The notes beneath the pieces are model-generated. The model had not been told where the DNA came from. It saw nothing but the letters and a program-made list of their open reading frames with translations, and did no database searches. A DNA stretch of 64,000 nt, taken from Salinibacillus xinjiangensis. Lineage in GTDB: Bacteria; Bacillota; Bacilli; Bacillales; Alkalibacillaceae. Location: assembly GCF_009649735.1 (NCBI RefSeq), contig NZ_WJNH01000007.1, forward strand, positions 124,001 to 188,000. Reading direction: 5' to 3'. Position numbers and translations under genes: made by a program. This document shows positions 1-9,054 of this stretch, one piece after another. Positions within the stretch are counted from its first letter, which is position 1. Each line of letters starts with the position of its first letter.

Positions 1-2987
1 ATGAACAGCTGACGGATGCTTTGCGAGAGCACTATATTGATAATGAGGATCAGCTACAGCTGTTAGCGGAAAAGATTAAGGAAGCCGATTTTCTTCAGGA
101 TGCTGAAATCTATTTGGATGGATTTTACCGTTTTACTCCACAGGAGCTTTATGTATTGGAGGCTCTAATGCAGAAGGCGAAAAAGGTTACCATTACGTTA
201 ACCATCGATCAGATTCCTGGTGATGAAATAGACGAGCTTGATTTATTTTATCAAACGAAAAAAACGTACGGACAAATTCAAGAATTGGCGCGGCAAAATC
301 AGTTGCATGAGCTAGCTCCTATTTGGCTGCAGCCAGTGGAAGAACGATTCCAAGAGCGCCCGTATTTTACTCATTTGGAACAAAACTTTGATGAACATCC
401 AATTGTCGCCTATGATGAACAAGCTCCTATGAAACTAGCGCAGGCTGTTCATCCTCGGGCAGAGGTAGAAGGGGTCGCGCAGGAGATTTTGCGATTAGTC
501 CGAGATGAAGGGTTTCGCTATCGTGATTTAGCCATTTTAATCCGGGAGTCTGACGTCTATCATGATCTTATTCAAACGATTTTTTCAGATTACGAGATTC
601 CAGTGTTTGTTGACGAAAAGCGGACGATGCTCAATCACCCACTCATCGAACTGATTCGCTCTTCCTTAGATATGATCGAAGGAAACTGGCGGTATGATGC
701 GTTGTTTCGTGTCTTGAAAACAGATTTTATTCCCAAAACGGATTCTAGCCATCCGCTGAATCAAGAGGCAATTGATGAGCTAGAAAACTATGTGCTCGAG
801 TATGGAATTCGGAGTCGTCATCGTTGGCTGGAGGAGAAGGAATGGATTTACCAGCGCTTTCGTGGTTTTGATGCGGTTCGTAAGACGAATAAGGAACAGG
901 AGAAAGAGTTTCGCATAAATCGTTTGCGCAAACAGGTTACAGCCCATCTCGGTCCATTCGATGAACAAATTCGGAATCAAAAAACCGTTCAAGAGCGATG
1001 CACAGCTATTTTCCAATGGCTAGAGGCACTTGGGGTTCCCGAAACGCTTGAAAAGTGGCGCGATTACTATGATGAGACAGGCCAAATTGAGCATGCTCGA
1101 GAACAGGAGCAGGTATGGGATGCGGTCATTCAGCTTTTTGATGAGATGGTTGAAATGATTGGCGATGAGGAGATGTCCCTATCGATTTTTCGGACAACCC
1201 TTGAAACCGGCTTTGAATCCTTAAGCTTTGCCCATGTCCCACCAAGCATGGACCATGTCATTGTGGGGGATGTGGACCGGTCGAGAATTTCTGGTGTGAA
1301 AGGGGCTTTTCTGCTAGGAGTAAATGAAGGAACGTGGCCACTTAAGCCAGCGAGTGATGGCATGATTTCTGAGGATGAACGTTCCCTTTTAAATCAACAC
1401 GGATTATTACTTGCAGATAGTAGCTCTCGTAAACTATTAGATGACCGCTTCTATGTGTATGTAGCCTTTACGACCCCAAAGGATTATTTGTGGGTCAGTT
1501 ATCCGTTAAGCAATGAAGAAGGAAAAACGAAAACACCATCCCCACTCATCAATCGGATGAAGGAAATGTTTCCAAGAGTGGAGGAGAGCTTGCTGCTTGA
1601 GGATGAGGATGAAGAGAATCCGCTTCGCTTTATAACGGTTCCGGAAAAAACAAGGGCCGTATTAACCTCACAGCTGGCCAAATATTTACGTGGATACAAG
1701 GTGGATGATGTTTTCTGGGATGTTTATCAATGGTATGTAGATCATCATCCGAAAACAAGCAGATCTAGAAGAGTGCTCATGAGTCTCTTTTATGAAAATC
1801 GCCCTGTTTTGCTTGATAAAACGACCGTAAAGAAACTATATCCAGAGCAGGTCAATACAAGTGTATCGCGGATAGAGTCGTTTTATCGCTGTCAATATCA
1901 GCATTTTGCACAGTATGCTTTGGGCTTAAAAGAGCGTCAGGTGTACAAGCTTGATGCACCAGATATTGGGCAGCTGTTTCATGAGGCGTTAAAGCAGATT
2001 ACCGACTGGATTATTCAGGAGGGGAAGAGCTATCGGGATTTAAACCGAGAAGATGCGGAGCAATATGCCAAACGGGCTGTTCAAACGTTATCCCCAATCC
2101 TTCAGCATCAAATTTTATTTAGCTCGAATCGTTATCAATATATTTTACGCAAGCTCGAACAGGTCATTAGTCGAGCGACCAATATTTTGTCTGATCAAGC
2201 TAAGCGAAGTGATTTTACACCGGCAGGTATTGAGCTTGGATTTGGACCAAAGGAAAAGCTGCCACCTATGAATCTACCATTACCAGACGGCTATGAGCTT
2301 GTGTTAAGAGGTAGAATTGACCGAGTGGACCGAGCTGATATAGGCGAGAACCTTTATTTACGCATTATTGACTATAAATCAAGTGCGAAGGATTTAAATT
2401 TAGTCGAAGTATACTATGGTCTTTCGCTACAAATGCTTGCTTATTTAGATGTCGTTTTAAGTAATGCAGAACAATGGCTAGGGAAGGGAGCAGACCCTGC
2501 TGGCGTGCTTTACTTCCATGTGCATAACCCAATGATTTCTGATCCTAAGTCCCTTAACTCGTCAGATATTGAACAGGAAATTTTTAAAGAGTTCAAGATG
2601 AAAGGACTCTTGCTTGAGGATGTGCAGGTTGTACAACGTATGGATTTAGACCTTTCATCAGGTATTAGTCCTGTTGTTCCGGCGGGCTTTAAAAATGACG
2701 GTTCTTTTCGAAAGGGATCCAAAACGTTAGATCATCCTTTATTTGAGAGATTAAGAGGCTATGTGCGTTCTTTATTAACCCAAGCTGGAACCACGATGAC
2801 AAGTGGAAAAGTAGAATTAAATCCATTCCAAGATGACCAGGTGAGCGCTTGTACGTTCTGTTCATTCAAGTCTGTATGTCAATTTGACCATACGTTAGAG
2901 GAAAATAATTATCGGATTTTGAAAAAAGAGAAGGACGCCGACATCTTACAGGAAATCGAACGACAACGAGAGGAGGGGAACCAATGA
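1..2987 (+). CDS. addB: AddB, ATP-dependent helicase/nuclease subunit B (5'-truncated by window edge)
   Basis: The reading frame is open from base 3 with no stop, so the gene begins upstream; roughly 180 of about 1166 residues are missing. AddB pairs with AddA to resect double-strand breaks and load RecA at Chi-like sites. Seen in the sequence: the C-terminal RecB-type nuclease motif D-Y-K at about 2370-2378 and the four iron-sulfur cysteines expected of AddB, one at 1889-1891 and three as C-x2-C-x5-C at 2849-2878. The stop overlaps the addA start (ATGA), so the two are translationally coupled. The TTG at 21 is an internal Leu codon, not a real start. Identity is secure; the N-terminal helicase-like part cannot be judged here. 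Confidence 0.96.
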   Translation, partial: EQLTDALREHYIDNEDQLQLLAEKIKEADFLQDAEIYLDGFYRFTPQELYVLEALMQKAKKVTITLTIDQIPGDEIDELDLFYQTKKTYGQIQELARQNQLHELAPIWLQPVEERFQERPYFTHLEQNFDEHPIVAYDEQAPMKLAQAVHPRAEVEGVAQEILRLVRDEGFRYRDLAILIRESDVYHDLIQTIFSDYEIPVFVDEKRTMLNHPLIELIRSSLDMIEGNWRYDALFRVLKTDFIPKTDSSHPLNQEAIDELENYVLEYGIRSRHRWLEEKEWIYQRFRGFDAVRKTNKEQEKEFRINRLRKQVTAHLGPFDEQIRNQKTVQERCTAIFQWLEALGVPETLEKWRDYYDETGQIEHAREQEQVWDAVIQLFDEMVEMIGDEEMSLSIFRTTLETGFESLSFAHVPPSMDHVIVGDVDRSRISGVKGAFLLGVNEGTWPLKPASDGMISEDERSLLNQHGLLLADSSSRKLLDDRFYVYVAFTTPKDYLWVSYPLSNEEGKTKTPSPLINRMKEMFPRVEESLLLEDEDEENPLRFITVPEKTRAVLTSQLAKYLRGYKVDDVFWDVYQWYVDHHPKTSRSRRVLMSLFYENRPVLLDKTTVKKLYPEQVNTSVSRIESFYRCQYQHFAQYALGLKERQVYKLDAPDIGQLFHEALKQITDWIIQEGKSYRDLNREDAEQYAKRAVQTLSPILQHQILFSSNRYQYILRKLEQVISRATNILSDQAKRSDFTPAGIELGFGPKEKLPPMNLPLPDGYELVLRGRIDRVDRADIGENLYLRIIDYKSSAKDLNLVEVYYGLSLQMLAYLDVVLSNAEQWLGKGADPAGVLYFHVHNPMISDPKSLNSSDIEQEIFKEFKMKGLLLEDVQVVQRMDLDLSSGISPVVPAGFKNDGSFRKGSKTLDHPLFERLRGYVRSLLTQAGTTMTSGKVELNPFQDDQVSACTFCSFKSVCQFDHTLEENNYRILKKEKDADILQEIERQREEGNQ

Positions 2988-5900
2988 AATGGACAAAGGA
3001 CCAGGAACGAGCGATTTACACGGACGGAACCGATATTCTAGTTGCAGCGGCAGCAGGTTCAGGAAAAACCGCTGTACTCGTAGAACGGATTATTCAAAAG
3101 CTATTAAAGAAAGAAAATCCTGTGAATATTGATGAGCTGTTGGTCGTGACCTTCACGAATGCAGCGGCACAGGAAATGCGGAATCGAGTGGGGGAAGCTC
3201 TTGAGTCGGCCTTGAAAGACAATCCGACTTCTAATCACTTGAAAAAGCAGTTATCCCTGCTGCAGCGAGCACAAATTTCAACCCTCCATGCCTTTTGTAT
3301 GGATGTTGTTCGTAAATATAGCTATCAGCTCGACATTGACCCAGGCTTTCGGATTGCCGATGATGTCGAGGCAGATTTGATTCGTCAGGAAATTTTAGAG
3401 GAATTGTTTGAGGACTGGTATGGAAAAGGGGGGGATGAGCAGGAGCGCTTTTTCGGCTTAGTGGACCGTTTTTCTAGTGACCGTAGCGATGTGGAAATCG
3501 AGAAGCTTGTGATGGGCTTGTATGACTTTGCGATGCAAAACCCTTGGCCTGAGCATTGGCTGCAAAAGATGACGGACATGTATGATGTTACTGAAATGGA
3601 TAGTGAACATAATCTGCCATGGATGGACCTTGTCAAATCTGAGATCCAGAATCAGCTGAACGCCATGCGTAAGGAGGCAGAGCTTGCCCTGAATGTGACC
3701 CGTGAGAATGATGGGCCATATCATTATGCCGAAGCGATTGACGATGATATGGAAAAGTTCAATCAGGCGAAAGCTCTTGTGACAGGGTCTTGGAATGACA
3801 TGTACCAATTTTTCCAAGACAACCGGAAATTCAAAACATTATCTGGGAAAAAGGTCGACTGTGATCCGGATAAAAAAGAGCAGGTTAAATCAATACGAAA
3901 TCGGTATAAGAAACGCTTTGAGGATTTAACGAAAAAGTGGTTTTCAAGAACGATAGAGTCGTATGTGAAGGATTTACAGGAGCTTCATCCAATGATGGAG
4001 CAGTTATCGACACTAGTGCTTGAGTTTCATCAACGCTTTCAGACCCGTAAAAAGGAACAAGCACTCGTCGATTTTGCGGATCTTGAGCATTTTTGTCTAC
4101 AAATCTTATTGGATGACGATTCAACAGCTGACAATCTTCAGCCATCCGCAGTGGCCGAGCATTTTCAGCATCAATTCCGCGAAATTTTAATTGATGAGTA
4201 CCAGGATACAAACCTTGTACAGGAAACGATTTTAAAGCTGATTACAACAGGACCTGACGCAGGGCATCTCTTTATGGTGGGCGATGTAAAGCAAAGTATT
4301 TATCGCTTTCGTCATGCAGAGCCGACGTTGTTTATTACTAAATATAAGCAGTTCGCCGAGGATGATAATGACAATGTCCGTATTGATTTGGCCCGAAATT
4401 TCCGCAGTCGGAACCAGGTCTTGTCCGCGACCAACTTCATTTTCAGGCAGATTTTAGATGAAGACGTCGGGGAAATAAATTACGACCAGGATGCGGAGCT
4501 GATTTACAGTAACCTCATGTATGATGAACTGTTATCTCAGGATGCAGATGCCGAGCTCCTGATAGTCGACCAGGGAGACTGGGAGGAAGGCGTCGCTGAA
4601 CGTGAAGGTGATGAGGATTATCGAGATTTGAAAAAAGCTCAGCTAGAGGCCAGAGCTTACGCGGAAAAAATTAAAGGCTGGGTCGGTCAAGGCGAAAAGC
4701 CTCCACTCCAAGTCGTTGATAAACAAACCGAACAAATGCGTAACATTCAATATCGCGATATGGTCATTTTGCTTCGTTCAATGTCTTGGGCACCCACCAT
4801 TGTGGAGGAGTTAAAGCAGCAGGGCATCCCTGTTTATGCCGAGCTTTCCACAGGTTATTTTGAGGCAATTGAAGTAAAGGTTATGTTGAGCTTGCTAAAG
4901 GTAATTGATAATCCGCAGCAGGATATTCCACTGGCAAGTGTATTGCGTTCACCGATTGTAGGCTTAGATGAAGAGGGCTTGGCACAGGTCCGTTTGGCAG
5001 CGCCACGTGAAAGCTACTATGAGGCGTTGAAGGCCTATGTGAAAACTGGGGATGATGAGCGAATTGAAACCTGTAGTGATTTTTTGAAACAGCTTAAAGA
5101 CTGGCGAATTAAGTCTCGTCAAGGAGCCTTATCAGAGCTCATTTGGCAAATCTACCGGGAAACAGGCTACTATGACTTTGTTGGTGGAATTCCAGGTGGG
5201 AAACAGCGTCAGGCCAATTTACGTGCCTTATATGACCGAGCGCGAAGTTATGAAACCACCTCTTTTCGTGGACTTTTCCGTTTCCTCCGCTTTATTGAAC
5301 GTATGGAGGAGCGTGGTGAGGATTTAGGTGCAGCACGAGCCTTAGGGGAACAAGAAGATGTGGTCCGTATTATGACGATCCATAAAAGTAAAGGACTCGA
5401 ATTTCCAGCCGTCATAGTCGGGGCCATGGATAAAATGTTTAACGAACAGGATCTTAAAGCGAAATATTTAATGCACAAGGACTTGGGCATGGGGATGAAG
5501 TATATTGATCCTGAAAAGCGGATTATGTATACGACCCTTCCTTACAATGCGATGAAGGTTGCCCTGCGTCGTGAAATGATTGCTGAGGAAATGCGTGTCC
5601 TTTATGTAGCCTTAACCCGTGCTAAAGAGAAGTTAGTTATGGTCGGGAATGTGAAGGACTTGGCCAAACGAAAAGAAAAATGGCAAATGATAGCTGAGGA
5701 AAAAGAGTGGACTCTACCGCCATACTTCCGCTTAGATTCGACTACCTATCTGGATTGGGTAGCTCCATCGTTGATCCGACATCAAGCGGGAAGTCCGTTA
5801 CGTGTTGACCAGGATGCAGAACCGTTAGGAGTACCGGATGAGATTCATAAGGATGAATCGTCATGGAAAATTACGATTACTCATGCAAGTCAATTTGCCA

Positions 5901-6721
5901 ATCCTGATACGGTGACGAAGGAGCGCAAGGAAAATCTCGAGAAGTCGGTTGTAAACTGGGAGCCATTGATGGAGGAAGCGGGCGATTACTATGAAGAGGT
6001 GAACAGACGCCTTACCTATCAATATCAGTATGAAAAAGCAGCCTTTCACCGTGCGAAACAAACGGTCACCGAGTTAAAGCGTCAGCGTCAAATGAAGGAT
6101 GAATATAGTGGGGATGCACTTGTTCGTTCCTTCCAGCGACCTATTATGAGGAGACCTCGTTTTATGCAGGAAGAAAAAAGGTTAACCGCTACGGAACGAG
6201 GAAGCGCGATGCACACGGTGATGCAGCATCTCCCATTTGATAGAGTTTTATCAGAGTTTGATATTGAAGCCTTTGTACAAACTTTAGTAGAAAAAGATTT
6301 TTTAACTCAGGACGAGGCAGAGGTTGTGGATGTTTCAGCGATTGCAGCCTTTTTTGAAACGGCAATCGGTCAGAAGCTGATTAAGGCTGATTCAATCATT
6401 CGCGAGGTTCCCTTCAGTCTTGGTTTACCTGCCCATGAGGTATATGCCGATTGGGAGCAAAATGTAGAAGAAGGGGAAAAAGTGCTCCTGCAAGGGGTGG
6501 TCGACTGTCTTGTTTCAGATGGAAATGGCTGGATTCTATTAGATTATAAAACCGATCAACTACCCGAAGAGCTTACCGATCAAATGAAGCAAAGACTTGT
6601 TGATCGCTATAATGTTCAGCTTCGAATGTATCGAACGGCAGTGGAACGAATTTGGAAGCAGCCTGTGAAAGAGACGTATTTGTATTTCTTTGATCAGTCG
6701 TTGTTGGTGGAAGTGGAATAG
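2984..6721 (+). CDS. addA: AddA, ATP-dependent helicase/nuclease subunit A
   Basis: This 1245-aa UvrD/Rep-family (superfamily 1A) helicase also carries a C-terminal RecB-type nuclease domain, and forms the AddAB recombinational repair enzyme with the preceding gene. Visible motifs: Walker A GSGKT at residues 25-29, Walker B region DEYQDTN at about 404, helicase motif VALTRAKEKL near 870, and nuclease motif L-L-D-Y-K-T at about 1185-1189. Length matches the family (B. subtilis about 1232). The ATG overlaps the addB stop and has an AGGAGGGG ribosome site. A strong terminator follows at once; sbcD and sbcC, which follow addA in B. subtilis, are not here. Confidence 0.98.
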   Translation: MKWTKDQERAIYTDGTDILVAAAAGSGKTAVLVERIIQKLLKKENPVNIDELLVVTFTNAAAQEMRNRVGEALESALKDNPTSNHLKKQLSLLQRAQISTLHAFCMDVVRKYSYQLDIDPGFRIADDVEADLIRQEILEELFEDWYGKGGDEQERFFGLVDRFSSDRSDVEIEKLVMGLYDFAMQNPWPEHWLQKMTDMYDVTEMDSEHNLPWMDLVKSEIQNQLNAMRKEAELALNVTRENDGPYHYAEAIDDDMEKFNQAKALVTGSWNDMYQFFQDNRKFKTLSGKKVDCDPDKKEQVKSIRNRYKKRFEDLTKKWFSRTIESYVKDLQELHPMMEQLSTLVLEFHQRFQTRKKEQALVDFADLEHFCLQILLDDDSTADNLQPSAVAEHFQHQFREILIDEYQDTNLVQETILKLITTGPDAGHLFMVGDVKQSIYRFRHAEPTLFITKYKQFAEDDNDNVRIDLARNFRSRNQVLSATNFIFRQILDEDVGEINYDQDAELIYSNLMYDELLSQDADAELLIVDQGDWEEGVAEREGDEDYRDLKKAQLEARAYAEKIKGWVGQGEKPPLQVVDKQTEQMRNIQYRDMVILLRSMSWAPTIVEELKQQGIPVYAELSTGYFEAIEVKVMLSLLKVIDNPQQDIPLASVLRSPIVGLDEEGLAQVRLAAPRESYYEALKAYVKTGDDERIETCSDFLKQLKDWRIKSRQGALSELIWQIYRETGYYDFVGGIPGGKQRQANLRALYDRARSYETTSFRGLFRFLRFIERMEERGEDLGAARALGEQEDVVRIMTIHKSKGLEFPAVIVGAMDKMFNEQDLKAKYLMHKDLGMGMKYIDPEKRIMYTTLPYNAMKVALRREMIAEEMRVLYVALTRAKEKLVMVGNVKDLAKRKEKWQMIAEEKEWTLPPYFRLDSTTYLDWVAPSLIRHQAGSPLRVDQDAEPLGVPDEIHKDESSWKITITHASQFANPDTVTKERKENLEKSVVNWEPLMEEAGDYYEEVNRRLTYQYQYEKAAFHRAKQTVTELKRQRQMKDEYSGDALVRSFQRPIMRRPRFMQEEKRLTATERGSAMHTVMQHLPFDRVLSEFDIEAFVQTLVEKDFLTQDEAEVVDVSAIAAFFETAIGQKLIKADSIIREVPFSLGLPAHEVYADWEQNVEEGEKVLLQGVVDCLVSDGNGWILLDYKTDQLPEELTDQMKQRLVDRYNVQLRMYRTAVERIWKQPVKETYLYFFDQSLLVEVE

Positions 6722-6730
6722 AGTGGAAAA

Positions 6731-6757
6731 GCGGCCCTTTTGAGGGGGCCGCTTTTT
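6731..6757 (+). terminator. Rho-independent terminator after addA
   Basis: GCGGCCC (6731-6737) pairs with GGGCCGC (6746-6752) and is followed by a run of seven T. It lies 10 bp after the addA stop and ends the addBA transcript. Confidence 0.9.
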
Positions 6758-6770
6758 TTGTTGAGTATGT

Positions 6771-6941
6771 GACGATTAAGGGTGCGGGGGCTGTGGAAGG
6801 AGGGTGGCTTGATTATGTGCGGTTTTGACTGAAATAACGATGGTTGCGACATGATTATAGCGTGAAGCCAATAAAATGACTTGATTAAACAAGCAGCAGA
6901 CGTGATTCCACATTCCACTGACAGAATCGCCCAAACTCCCG
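6771..6941. repeat. 21-bp phased TGAC-n-TGATTA array, copy 1
   Basis: The sequence between the addA and gerPF terminators has no credible gene but contains recurring cores GAC-n-TGATTA (some degenerate) starting at 6771, 6806 (GGC variant), 6827, 6848, 6878, 6899 and 6920. The spacings are 35, 21, 21, 30, 21 and 21 bp. The bases between cores are not conserved. The same core and spacing recur at 37520-37790. Direct observation; function unknown. Confidence 0.75.
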
Positions 6942-6954
6942 CAAGCCACCAAGA

Positions 6955-7003
6955 AAAAAGGGGTTCTATGAAAGCATCACACACTTTCATAGAACCCCTT
7001 TTA
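6955..7003 (-). terminator. Terminator of the gerP operon
   Basis: On the minus strand AAAAGGGGTTCTATGAAAG pairs perfectly with its complement across a 9-nt loop and ends in a T run. It lies just after the gerPF stop and faces the addA terminator, with the phased array between the two. Confidence 0.9.
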
Positions 7004-7012
7004 CATAAATCC

Positions 7013-7231
7013 TTAAGCATTGCCCACATTCCCTTGATCCTGTACATCGGGATCAAATGGATTGGTGGAGCTGATGCCGTTGTTGGTGTTAATGAAATCA
7101 CCGGTATTTAAACCACCTGAACCGGCGTTTGTTTTTGATGAGGATTTTGGCGCTAAATAAAAGGCGTCCCCGAAGTTGACGACGCCACCGCCAACACTGT
7201 TTATTTTAATCGGTCCAACCATTGAAGGCAT
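7013..7231 (-). CDS. gerPF: Spore germination protein GerPF
   Basis: Last gene of the gerP operon, encoding a 72-aa GerPA/GerPF-family protein. GerP proteins sit in the spore coat and are needed for nutrient germinants to reach the inner-membrane receptors. It starts M-P-S-M-V-G-P and has the family pattern of a short beta-rich N-terminus (INSVGGGVVNFGD) and a Gly/Ser/Asn-rich tail ending NVGNA. I chose the ATG at 7231 because TAGGTG lies 6 nt upstream; the GTG three codons earlier is part of that ribosome site. It resembles GerPA at the other end of the operon, as expected for these paralogues. Confidence 0.9.
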   Translation of the reverse strand: MPSMVGPIKINSVGGGVVNFGDAFYLAPKSSSKTNAGSGGLNTGDFINTNNGISSTNPFDPDVQDQGNVGNA

Positions 7232-7295
7232 AAACGACACCTACTTTATCCTTGATTTGTTTACTATTATCTTATGTCATCATAAAAAAATGGTT

Positions 7296-7667
7296 CTAAT
7301 CTTCATCTCTAACAATACGAAAATGCTTAATTCTAGCTTTTGCATCAATTTCTTTTAGGGAACCAATTTGGACGATGGAAGCACCCGTCATCCCTTCAAT
7401 GTCAAAGGAATGGACATGGATGTTGGGATCGTGGTGGATGTGTTGCTGATCAACAGGTAGGGTCGAAACAATCTTTGGAAAAGGTGTCGTAAACATTGGG
7501 AAACTCGCAAATGGAAAATCATTCGCGTCAAAAAATGCGCCTTCCTTTTGGACGGCGATGGCCCGTAGATAAGGATCAGCCTTGACCGCATCGCCGATTT
7601 GAAATACAGATCCATAAGCCACAGAATTTACATATACATGTGATACCTTGGAATTTCTTCGTTTCAT
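7296..7667 (-). CDS. gerPE: Spore germination protein GerPE
   Basis: A 123-aa GerPE-family coat protein (same length as in B. subtilis). It begins M-K-R-R-N-S-K-V-S-H-V-Y-V-N-S-V; the family core 'SVAYGSVFQIGDAV' is present and a second 'GASIVQIGS' block lies near the C-terminus, a repeated beta motif shared across GerP proteins. The open frame extends 36 codons upstream through gerPD, so the ATG at 7667, 4 nt after the gerPD stop, is chosen. His-rich stretch in the middle (QQHIHHDPNIHVH). Needed with the other GerP proteins for coat permeability, from family knowledge. Confidence 0.9.
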   Translation of the reverse strand: MKRRNSKVSHVYVNSVAYGSVFQIGDAVKADPYLRAIAVQKEGAFFDANDFPFASFPMFTTPFPKIVSTLPVDQQHIHHDPNIHVHSFDIEGMTGASIVQIGSLKEIDAKARIKHFRIVRDED

Positions 7668-7671
7668 TGGA

Positions 7672-7857
7672 TTAAATAGTCCTACCTGATCCAAATGGTA
7701 CAGCTGATCCAACAATATACGACTCAGGTGGTGTATCATACATCGATGAAAGCTGGATGGTTTCATTGTCACCAACTAAAAAGACCGATGATGATGCAAC
7801 CCCCATGATTTGAACGTGCCCTACATTTAACTCCCGATTGTGTACGGTGAAATTCAT
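7672..7857 (-). CDS. gerPD: Spore germination protein GerPD
   Basis: A 61-aa GerPD-family protein. The diagnostic segment GVASSSVFLVGDNETIQLSS, followed by DTPPES, is intact. The start codon overlaps the gerPC stop by 4 bp (ATGA), and gerPE follows 4 bp after its own stop, so translation is coupled through the operon. Coat location and germinant-permeability role are inferred from the family. Confidence 0.9.
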   Translation of the reverse strand: MNFTVHNRELNVGHVQIMGVASSSVFLVGDNETIQLSSMYDTPPESYIVGSAVPFGSGRTI

Positions 7858-8438
7858 CTCGTTGTACCTCCTTCATTTCCATCTATAAACTTTTTCACAG
7901 AATGGGTAATTTCCTTTTTGACATCTTCCATGATCTGCTGTTTTGTTTCCTTGTTCAGCATGCCATTGTTGTTTTCAGAGTGTAGACGAATATAATGCTG
8001 GATTCGATCTGGAAGCTGTTTATAAACGTCCTGCATAATCATATTTTGAAAGCCAGGCGGAAAGGATTTCTCCGTTTCTTGCGCGAATTGATTTATTTTA
8101 GTAGGTAAGGTTTGATTAAAATAGCCCTGTAACTCCTGCATAATATCCTGAACGAGTGGTTGGCTGCGTGGCGGATTTGTACCTTGCTGTTGATTATTTG
8201 GGTTTGGAATGGATAGTTCTTCGGATGAAAGACCATCAGGGGACAACCCGATATTTAAGGTTCCTTCCAGCGACTCAATTTTTAGCTGATCAAAATTATA
8301 TTCAATTTTTTCAATGTTCGTCATCGGCCTCTCTTGTATGGAGTAGATTTGGGTTTCTAGCTCCTTCATTTGATTTTCCATCTGCTTAATCTTATTTTCC
8401 AGTGCTTTAAAATACTGCTGCCAATCATAAGAATACAT
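7854..8438 (-). CDS. gerPC: Spore germination protein GerPC
   Basis: At 194 aa this is the largest GerP protein. The N-terminus is a predicted coiled coil (residues about 10-50, rich in K/E/Q/L: FKALENKIKQMENQMKELET), then the segment IEKIEYNFDQLKIESLEGTLNIGL typical of GerPC. A linker rich in P, N and Q and an amphipathic C-terminal half follow. GGAGGGAAGGGCT precedes the ATG. B. subtilis GerPC is about 205 aa. It overlaps gerPD by 4 bp. Confidence 0.9.
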   Translation of the reverse strand: MYSYDWQQYFKALENKIKQMENQMKELETQIYSIQERPMTNIEKIEYNFDQLKIESLEGTLNIGLSPDGLSSEELSIPNPNNQQQGTNPPRSQPLVQDIMQELQGYFNQTLPTKINQFAQETEKSFPPGFQNMIMQDVYKQLPDRIQHYIRLHSENNNGMLNKETKQQIMEDVKKEITHSVKKFIDGNEGGTTR

Positions 8439-8503
8439 AGCCCTTCCCTCCTGAAATGGGCGAATATCTATTGTATGCTATGCAGGAAGGGGATTACTTG
8501 TGA

Positions 8504-8719
8504 TTAGGATGGAGGGGCAAGGGGGACGACTGGTTGAAACTCTTTCTGTTGACCAATGGGTTCAGCTTCTTCAGCGGGTTGGGTATAACCACCTGTATTA
8601 TATAAATTTGATAAACCCTGAATGGTTCCTGAGCTTCCAATTTGTAGGACGGAAGAATTGGTTACAGACCCTACCTTTAAAAAATGAATGGAGATGTTCT
8701 GATAGATCGTACAATTCAT
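8504..8719 (-). CDS. gerPB: Spore germination protein GerPB
   Basis: A 71-aa GerPB-family coat protein. It carries the motif I-H-x-L-K-V-G-S-V-T-N-S-S-V-L-Q-I-G-S near the N-terminus (residues 10-28) and a Pro-rich tail ending PLAPPS. It lies 15 bp after gerPA and 65 bp before gerPC in the conserved A-B-C-D-E-F order. Function is by family membership. Confidence 0.88.
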   Translation of the reverse strand: MNCTIYQNISIHFLKVGSVTNSSVLQIGSSGTIQGLSNLYNTGGYTQPAEEAEPIGQQKEFQPVVPLAPPS

Positions 8720-8734
8720 CTTAATTCACACTCC

Positions 8735-8956
8735 CTAGGCATTGCCTACAATGGTTTGATCAAATGTATCTGAATCTGTTACATAGGTGTAAGACTGATC
8801 TACATTGATGCTTAGTCCGTCTCCAGTATTAAAGGAACCGCCACCTGCAAAGGTTTTAGCCGAACTGGTTGGGGACATGGCGTAAACATCGCCAATGTGA
8901 AATATACTAGATGACCCGACGCTATTTACTTTAACGGCTCCAACAAACGCAGGCAT
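8735..8956 (-). CDS. gerPA: Spore germination protein GerPA
   Basis: First gene of the operon, encoding 73 aa beginning M-P-A-F-V-G-A-V-K-V-N-S-V and ending TIVGNA, a typical GerPA. An excellent ribosome site (AAAGGAGGTAACG) precedes the ATG at 8956. A sigma-K promoter match lies immediately upstream, consistent with late mother-cell expression. It is paralogous to GerPF at the operon end. Confidence 0.92.
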   Translation of the reverse strand: MPAFVGAVKVNSVGSSSIFHIGDVYAMSPTSSAKTFAGGGSFNTGDGLSINVDQSYTYVTDSDTFDQTIVGNA

Positions 8957-8978
8957 ATCGTTACCTCCTTTATGGTAC

Positions 8979-9005
8979 TATTTTATGTAGTTGGATTTAT
9001 TGGGT
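8979..9005 (-). promoter_or_regulatory. Sigma-K type promoter of the gerP operon
   Basis: On the minus strand AC (9005-9004), 16 nt, then CATAAAATA (8987-8979). This matches the mother-cell sigma-K consensus AC-N16/17-CATA-N3-T. It lies 22 bp upstream of the gerPA start and just ahead of its ribosome site. B. subtilis gerP is sigma-K dependent, so motif and context agree. Confidence 0.75.
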
Positions 9006-9054
9006 GCCTGTCACCTACCCTAGTTTGAACTCATTGGGAAAGGAGAATCGTCTT

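Noticed and set aside
6694-7111. ORFs of 135 and 76 aa across the addA-gerP gap
   Set aside because: They span two terminators and the phased array and overlap gerPF; no ribosome site.
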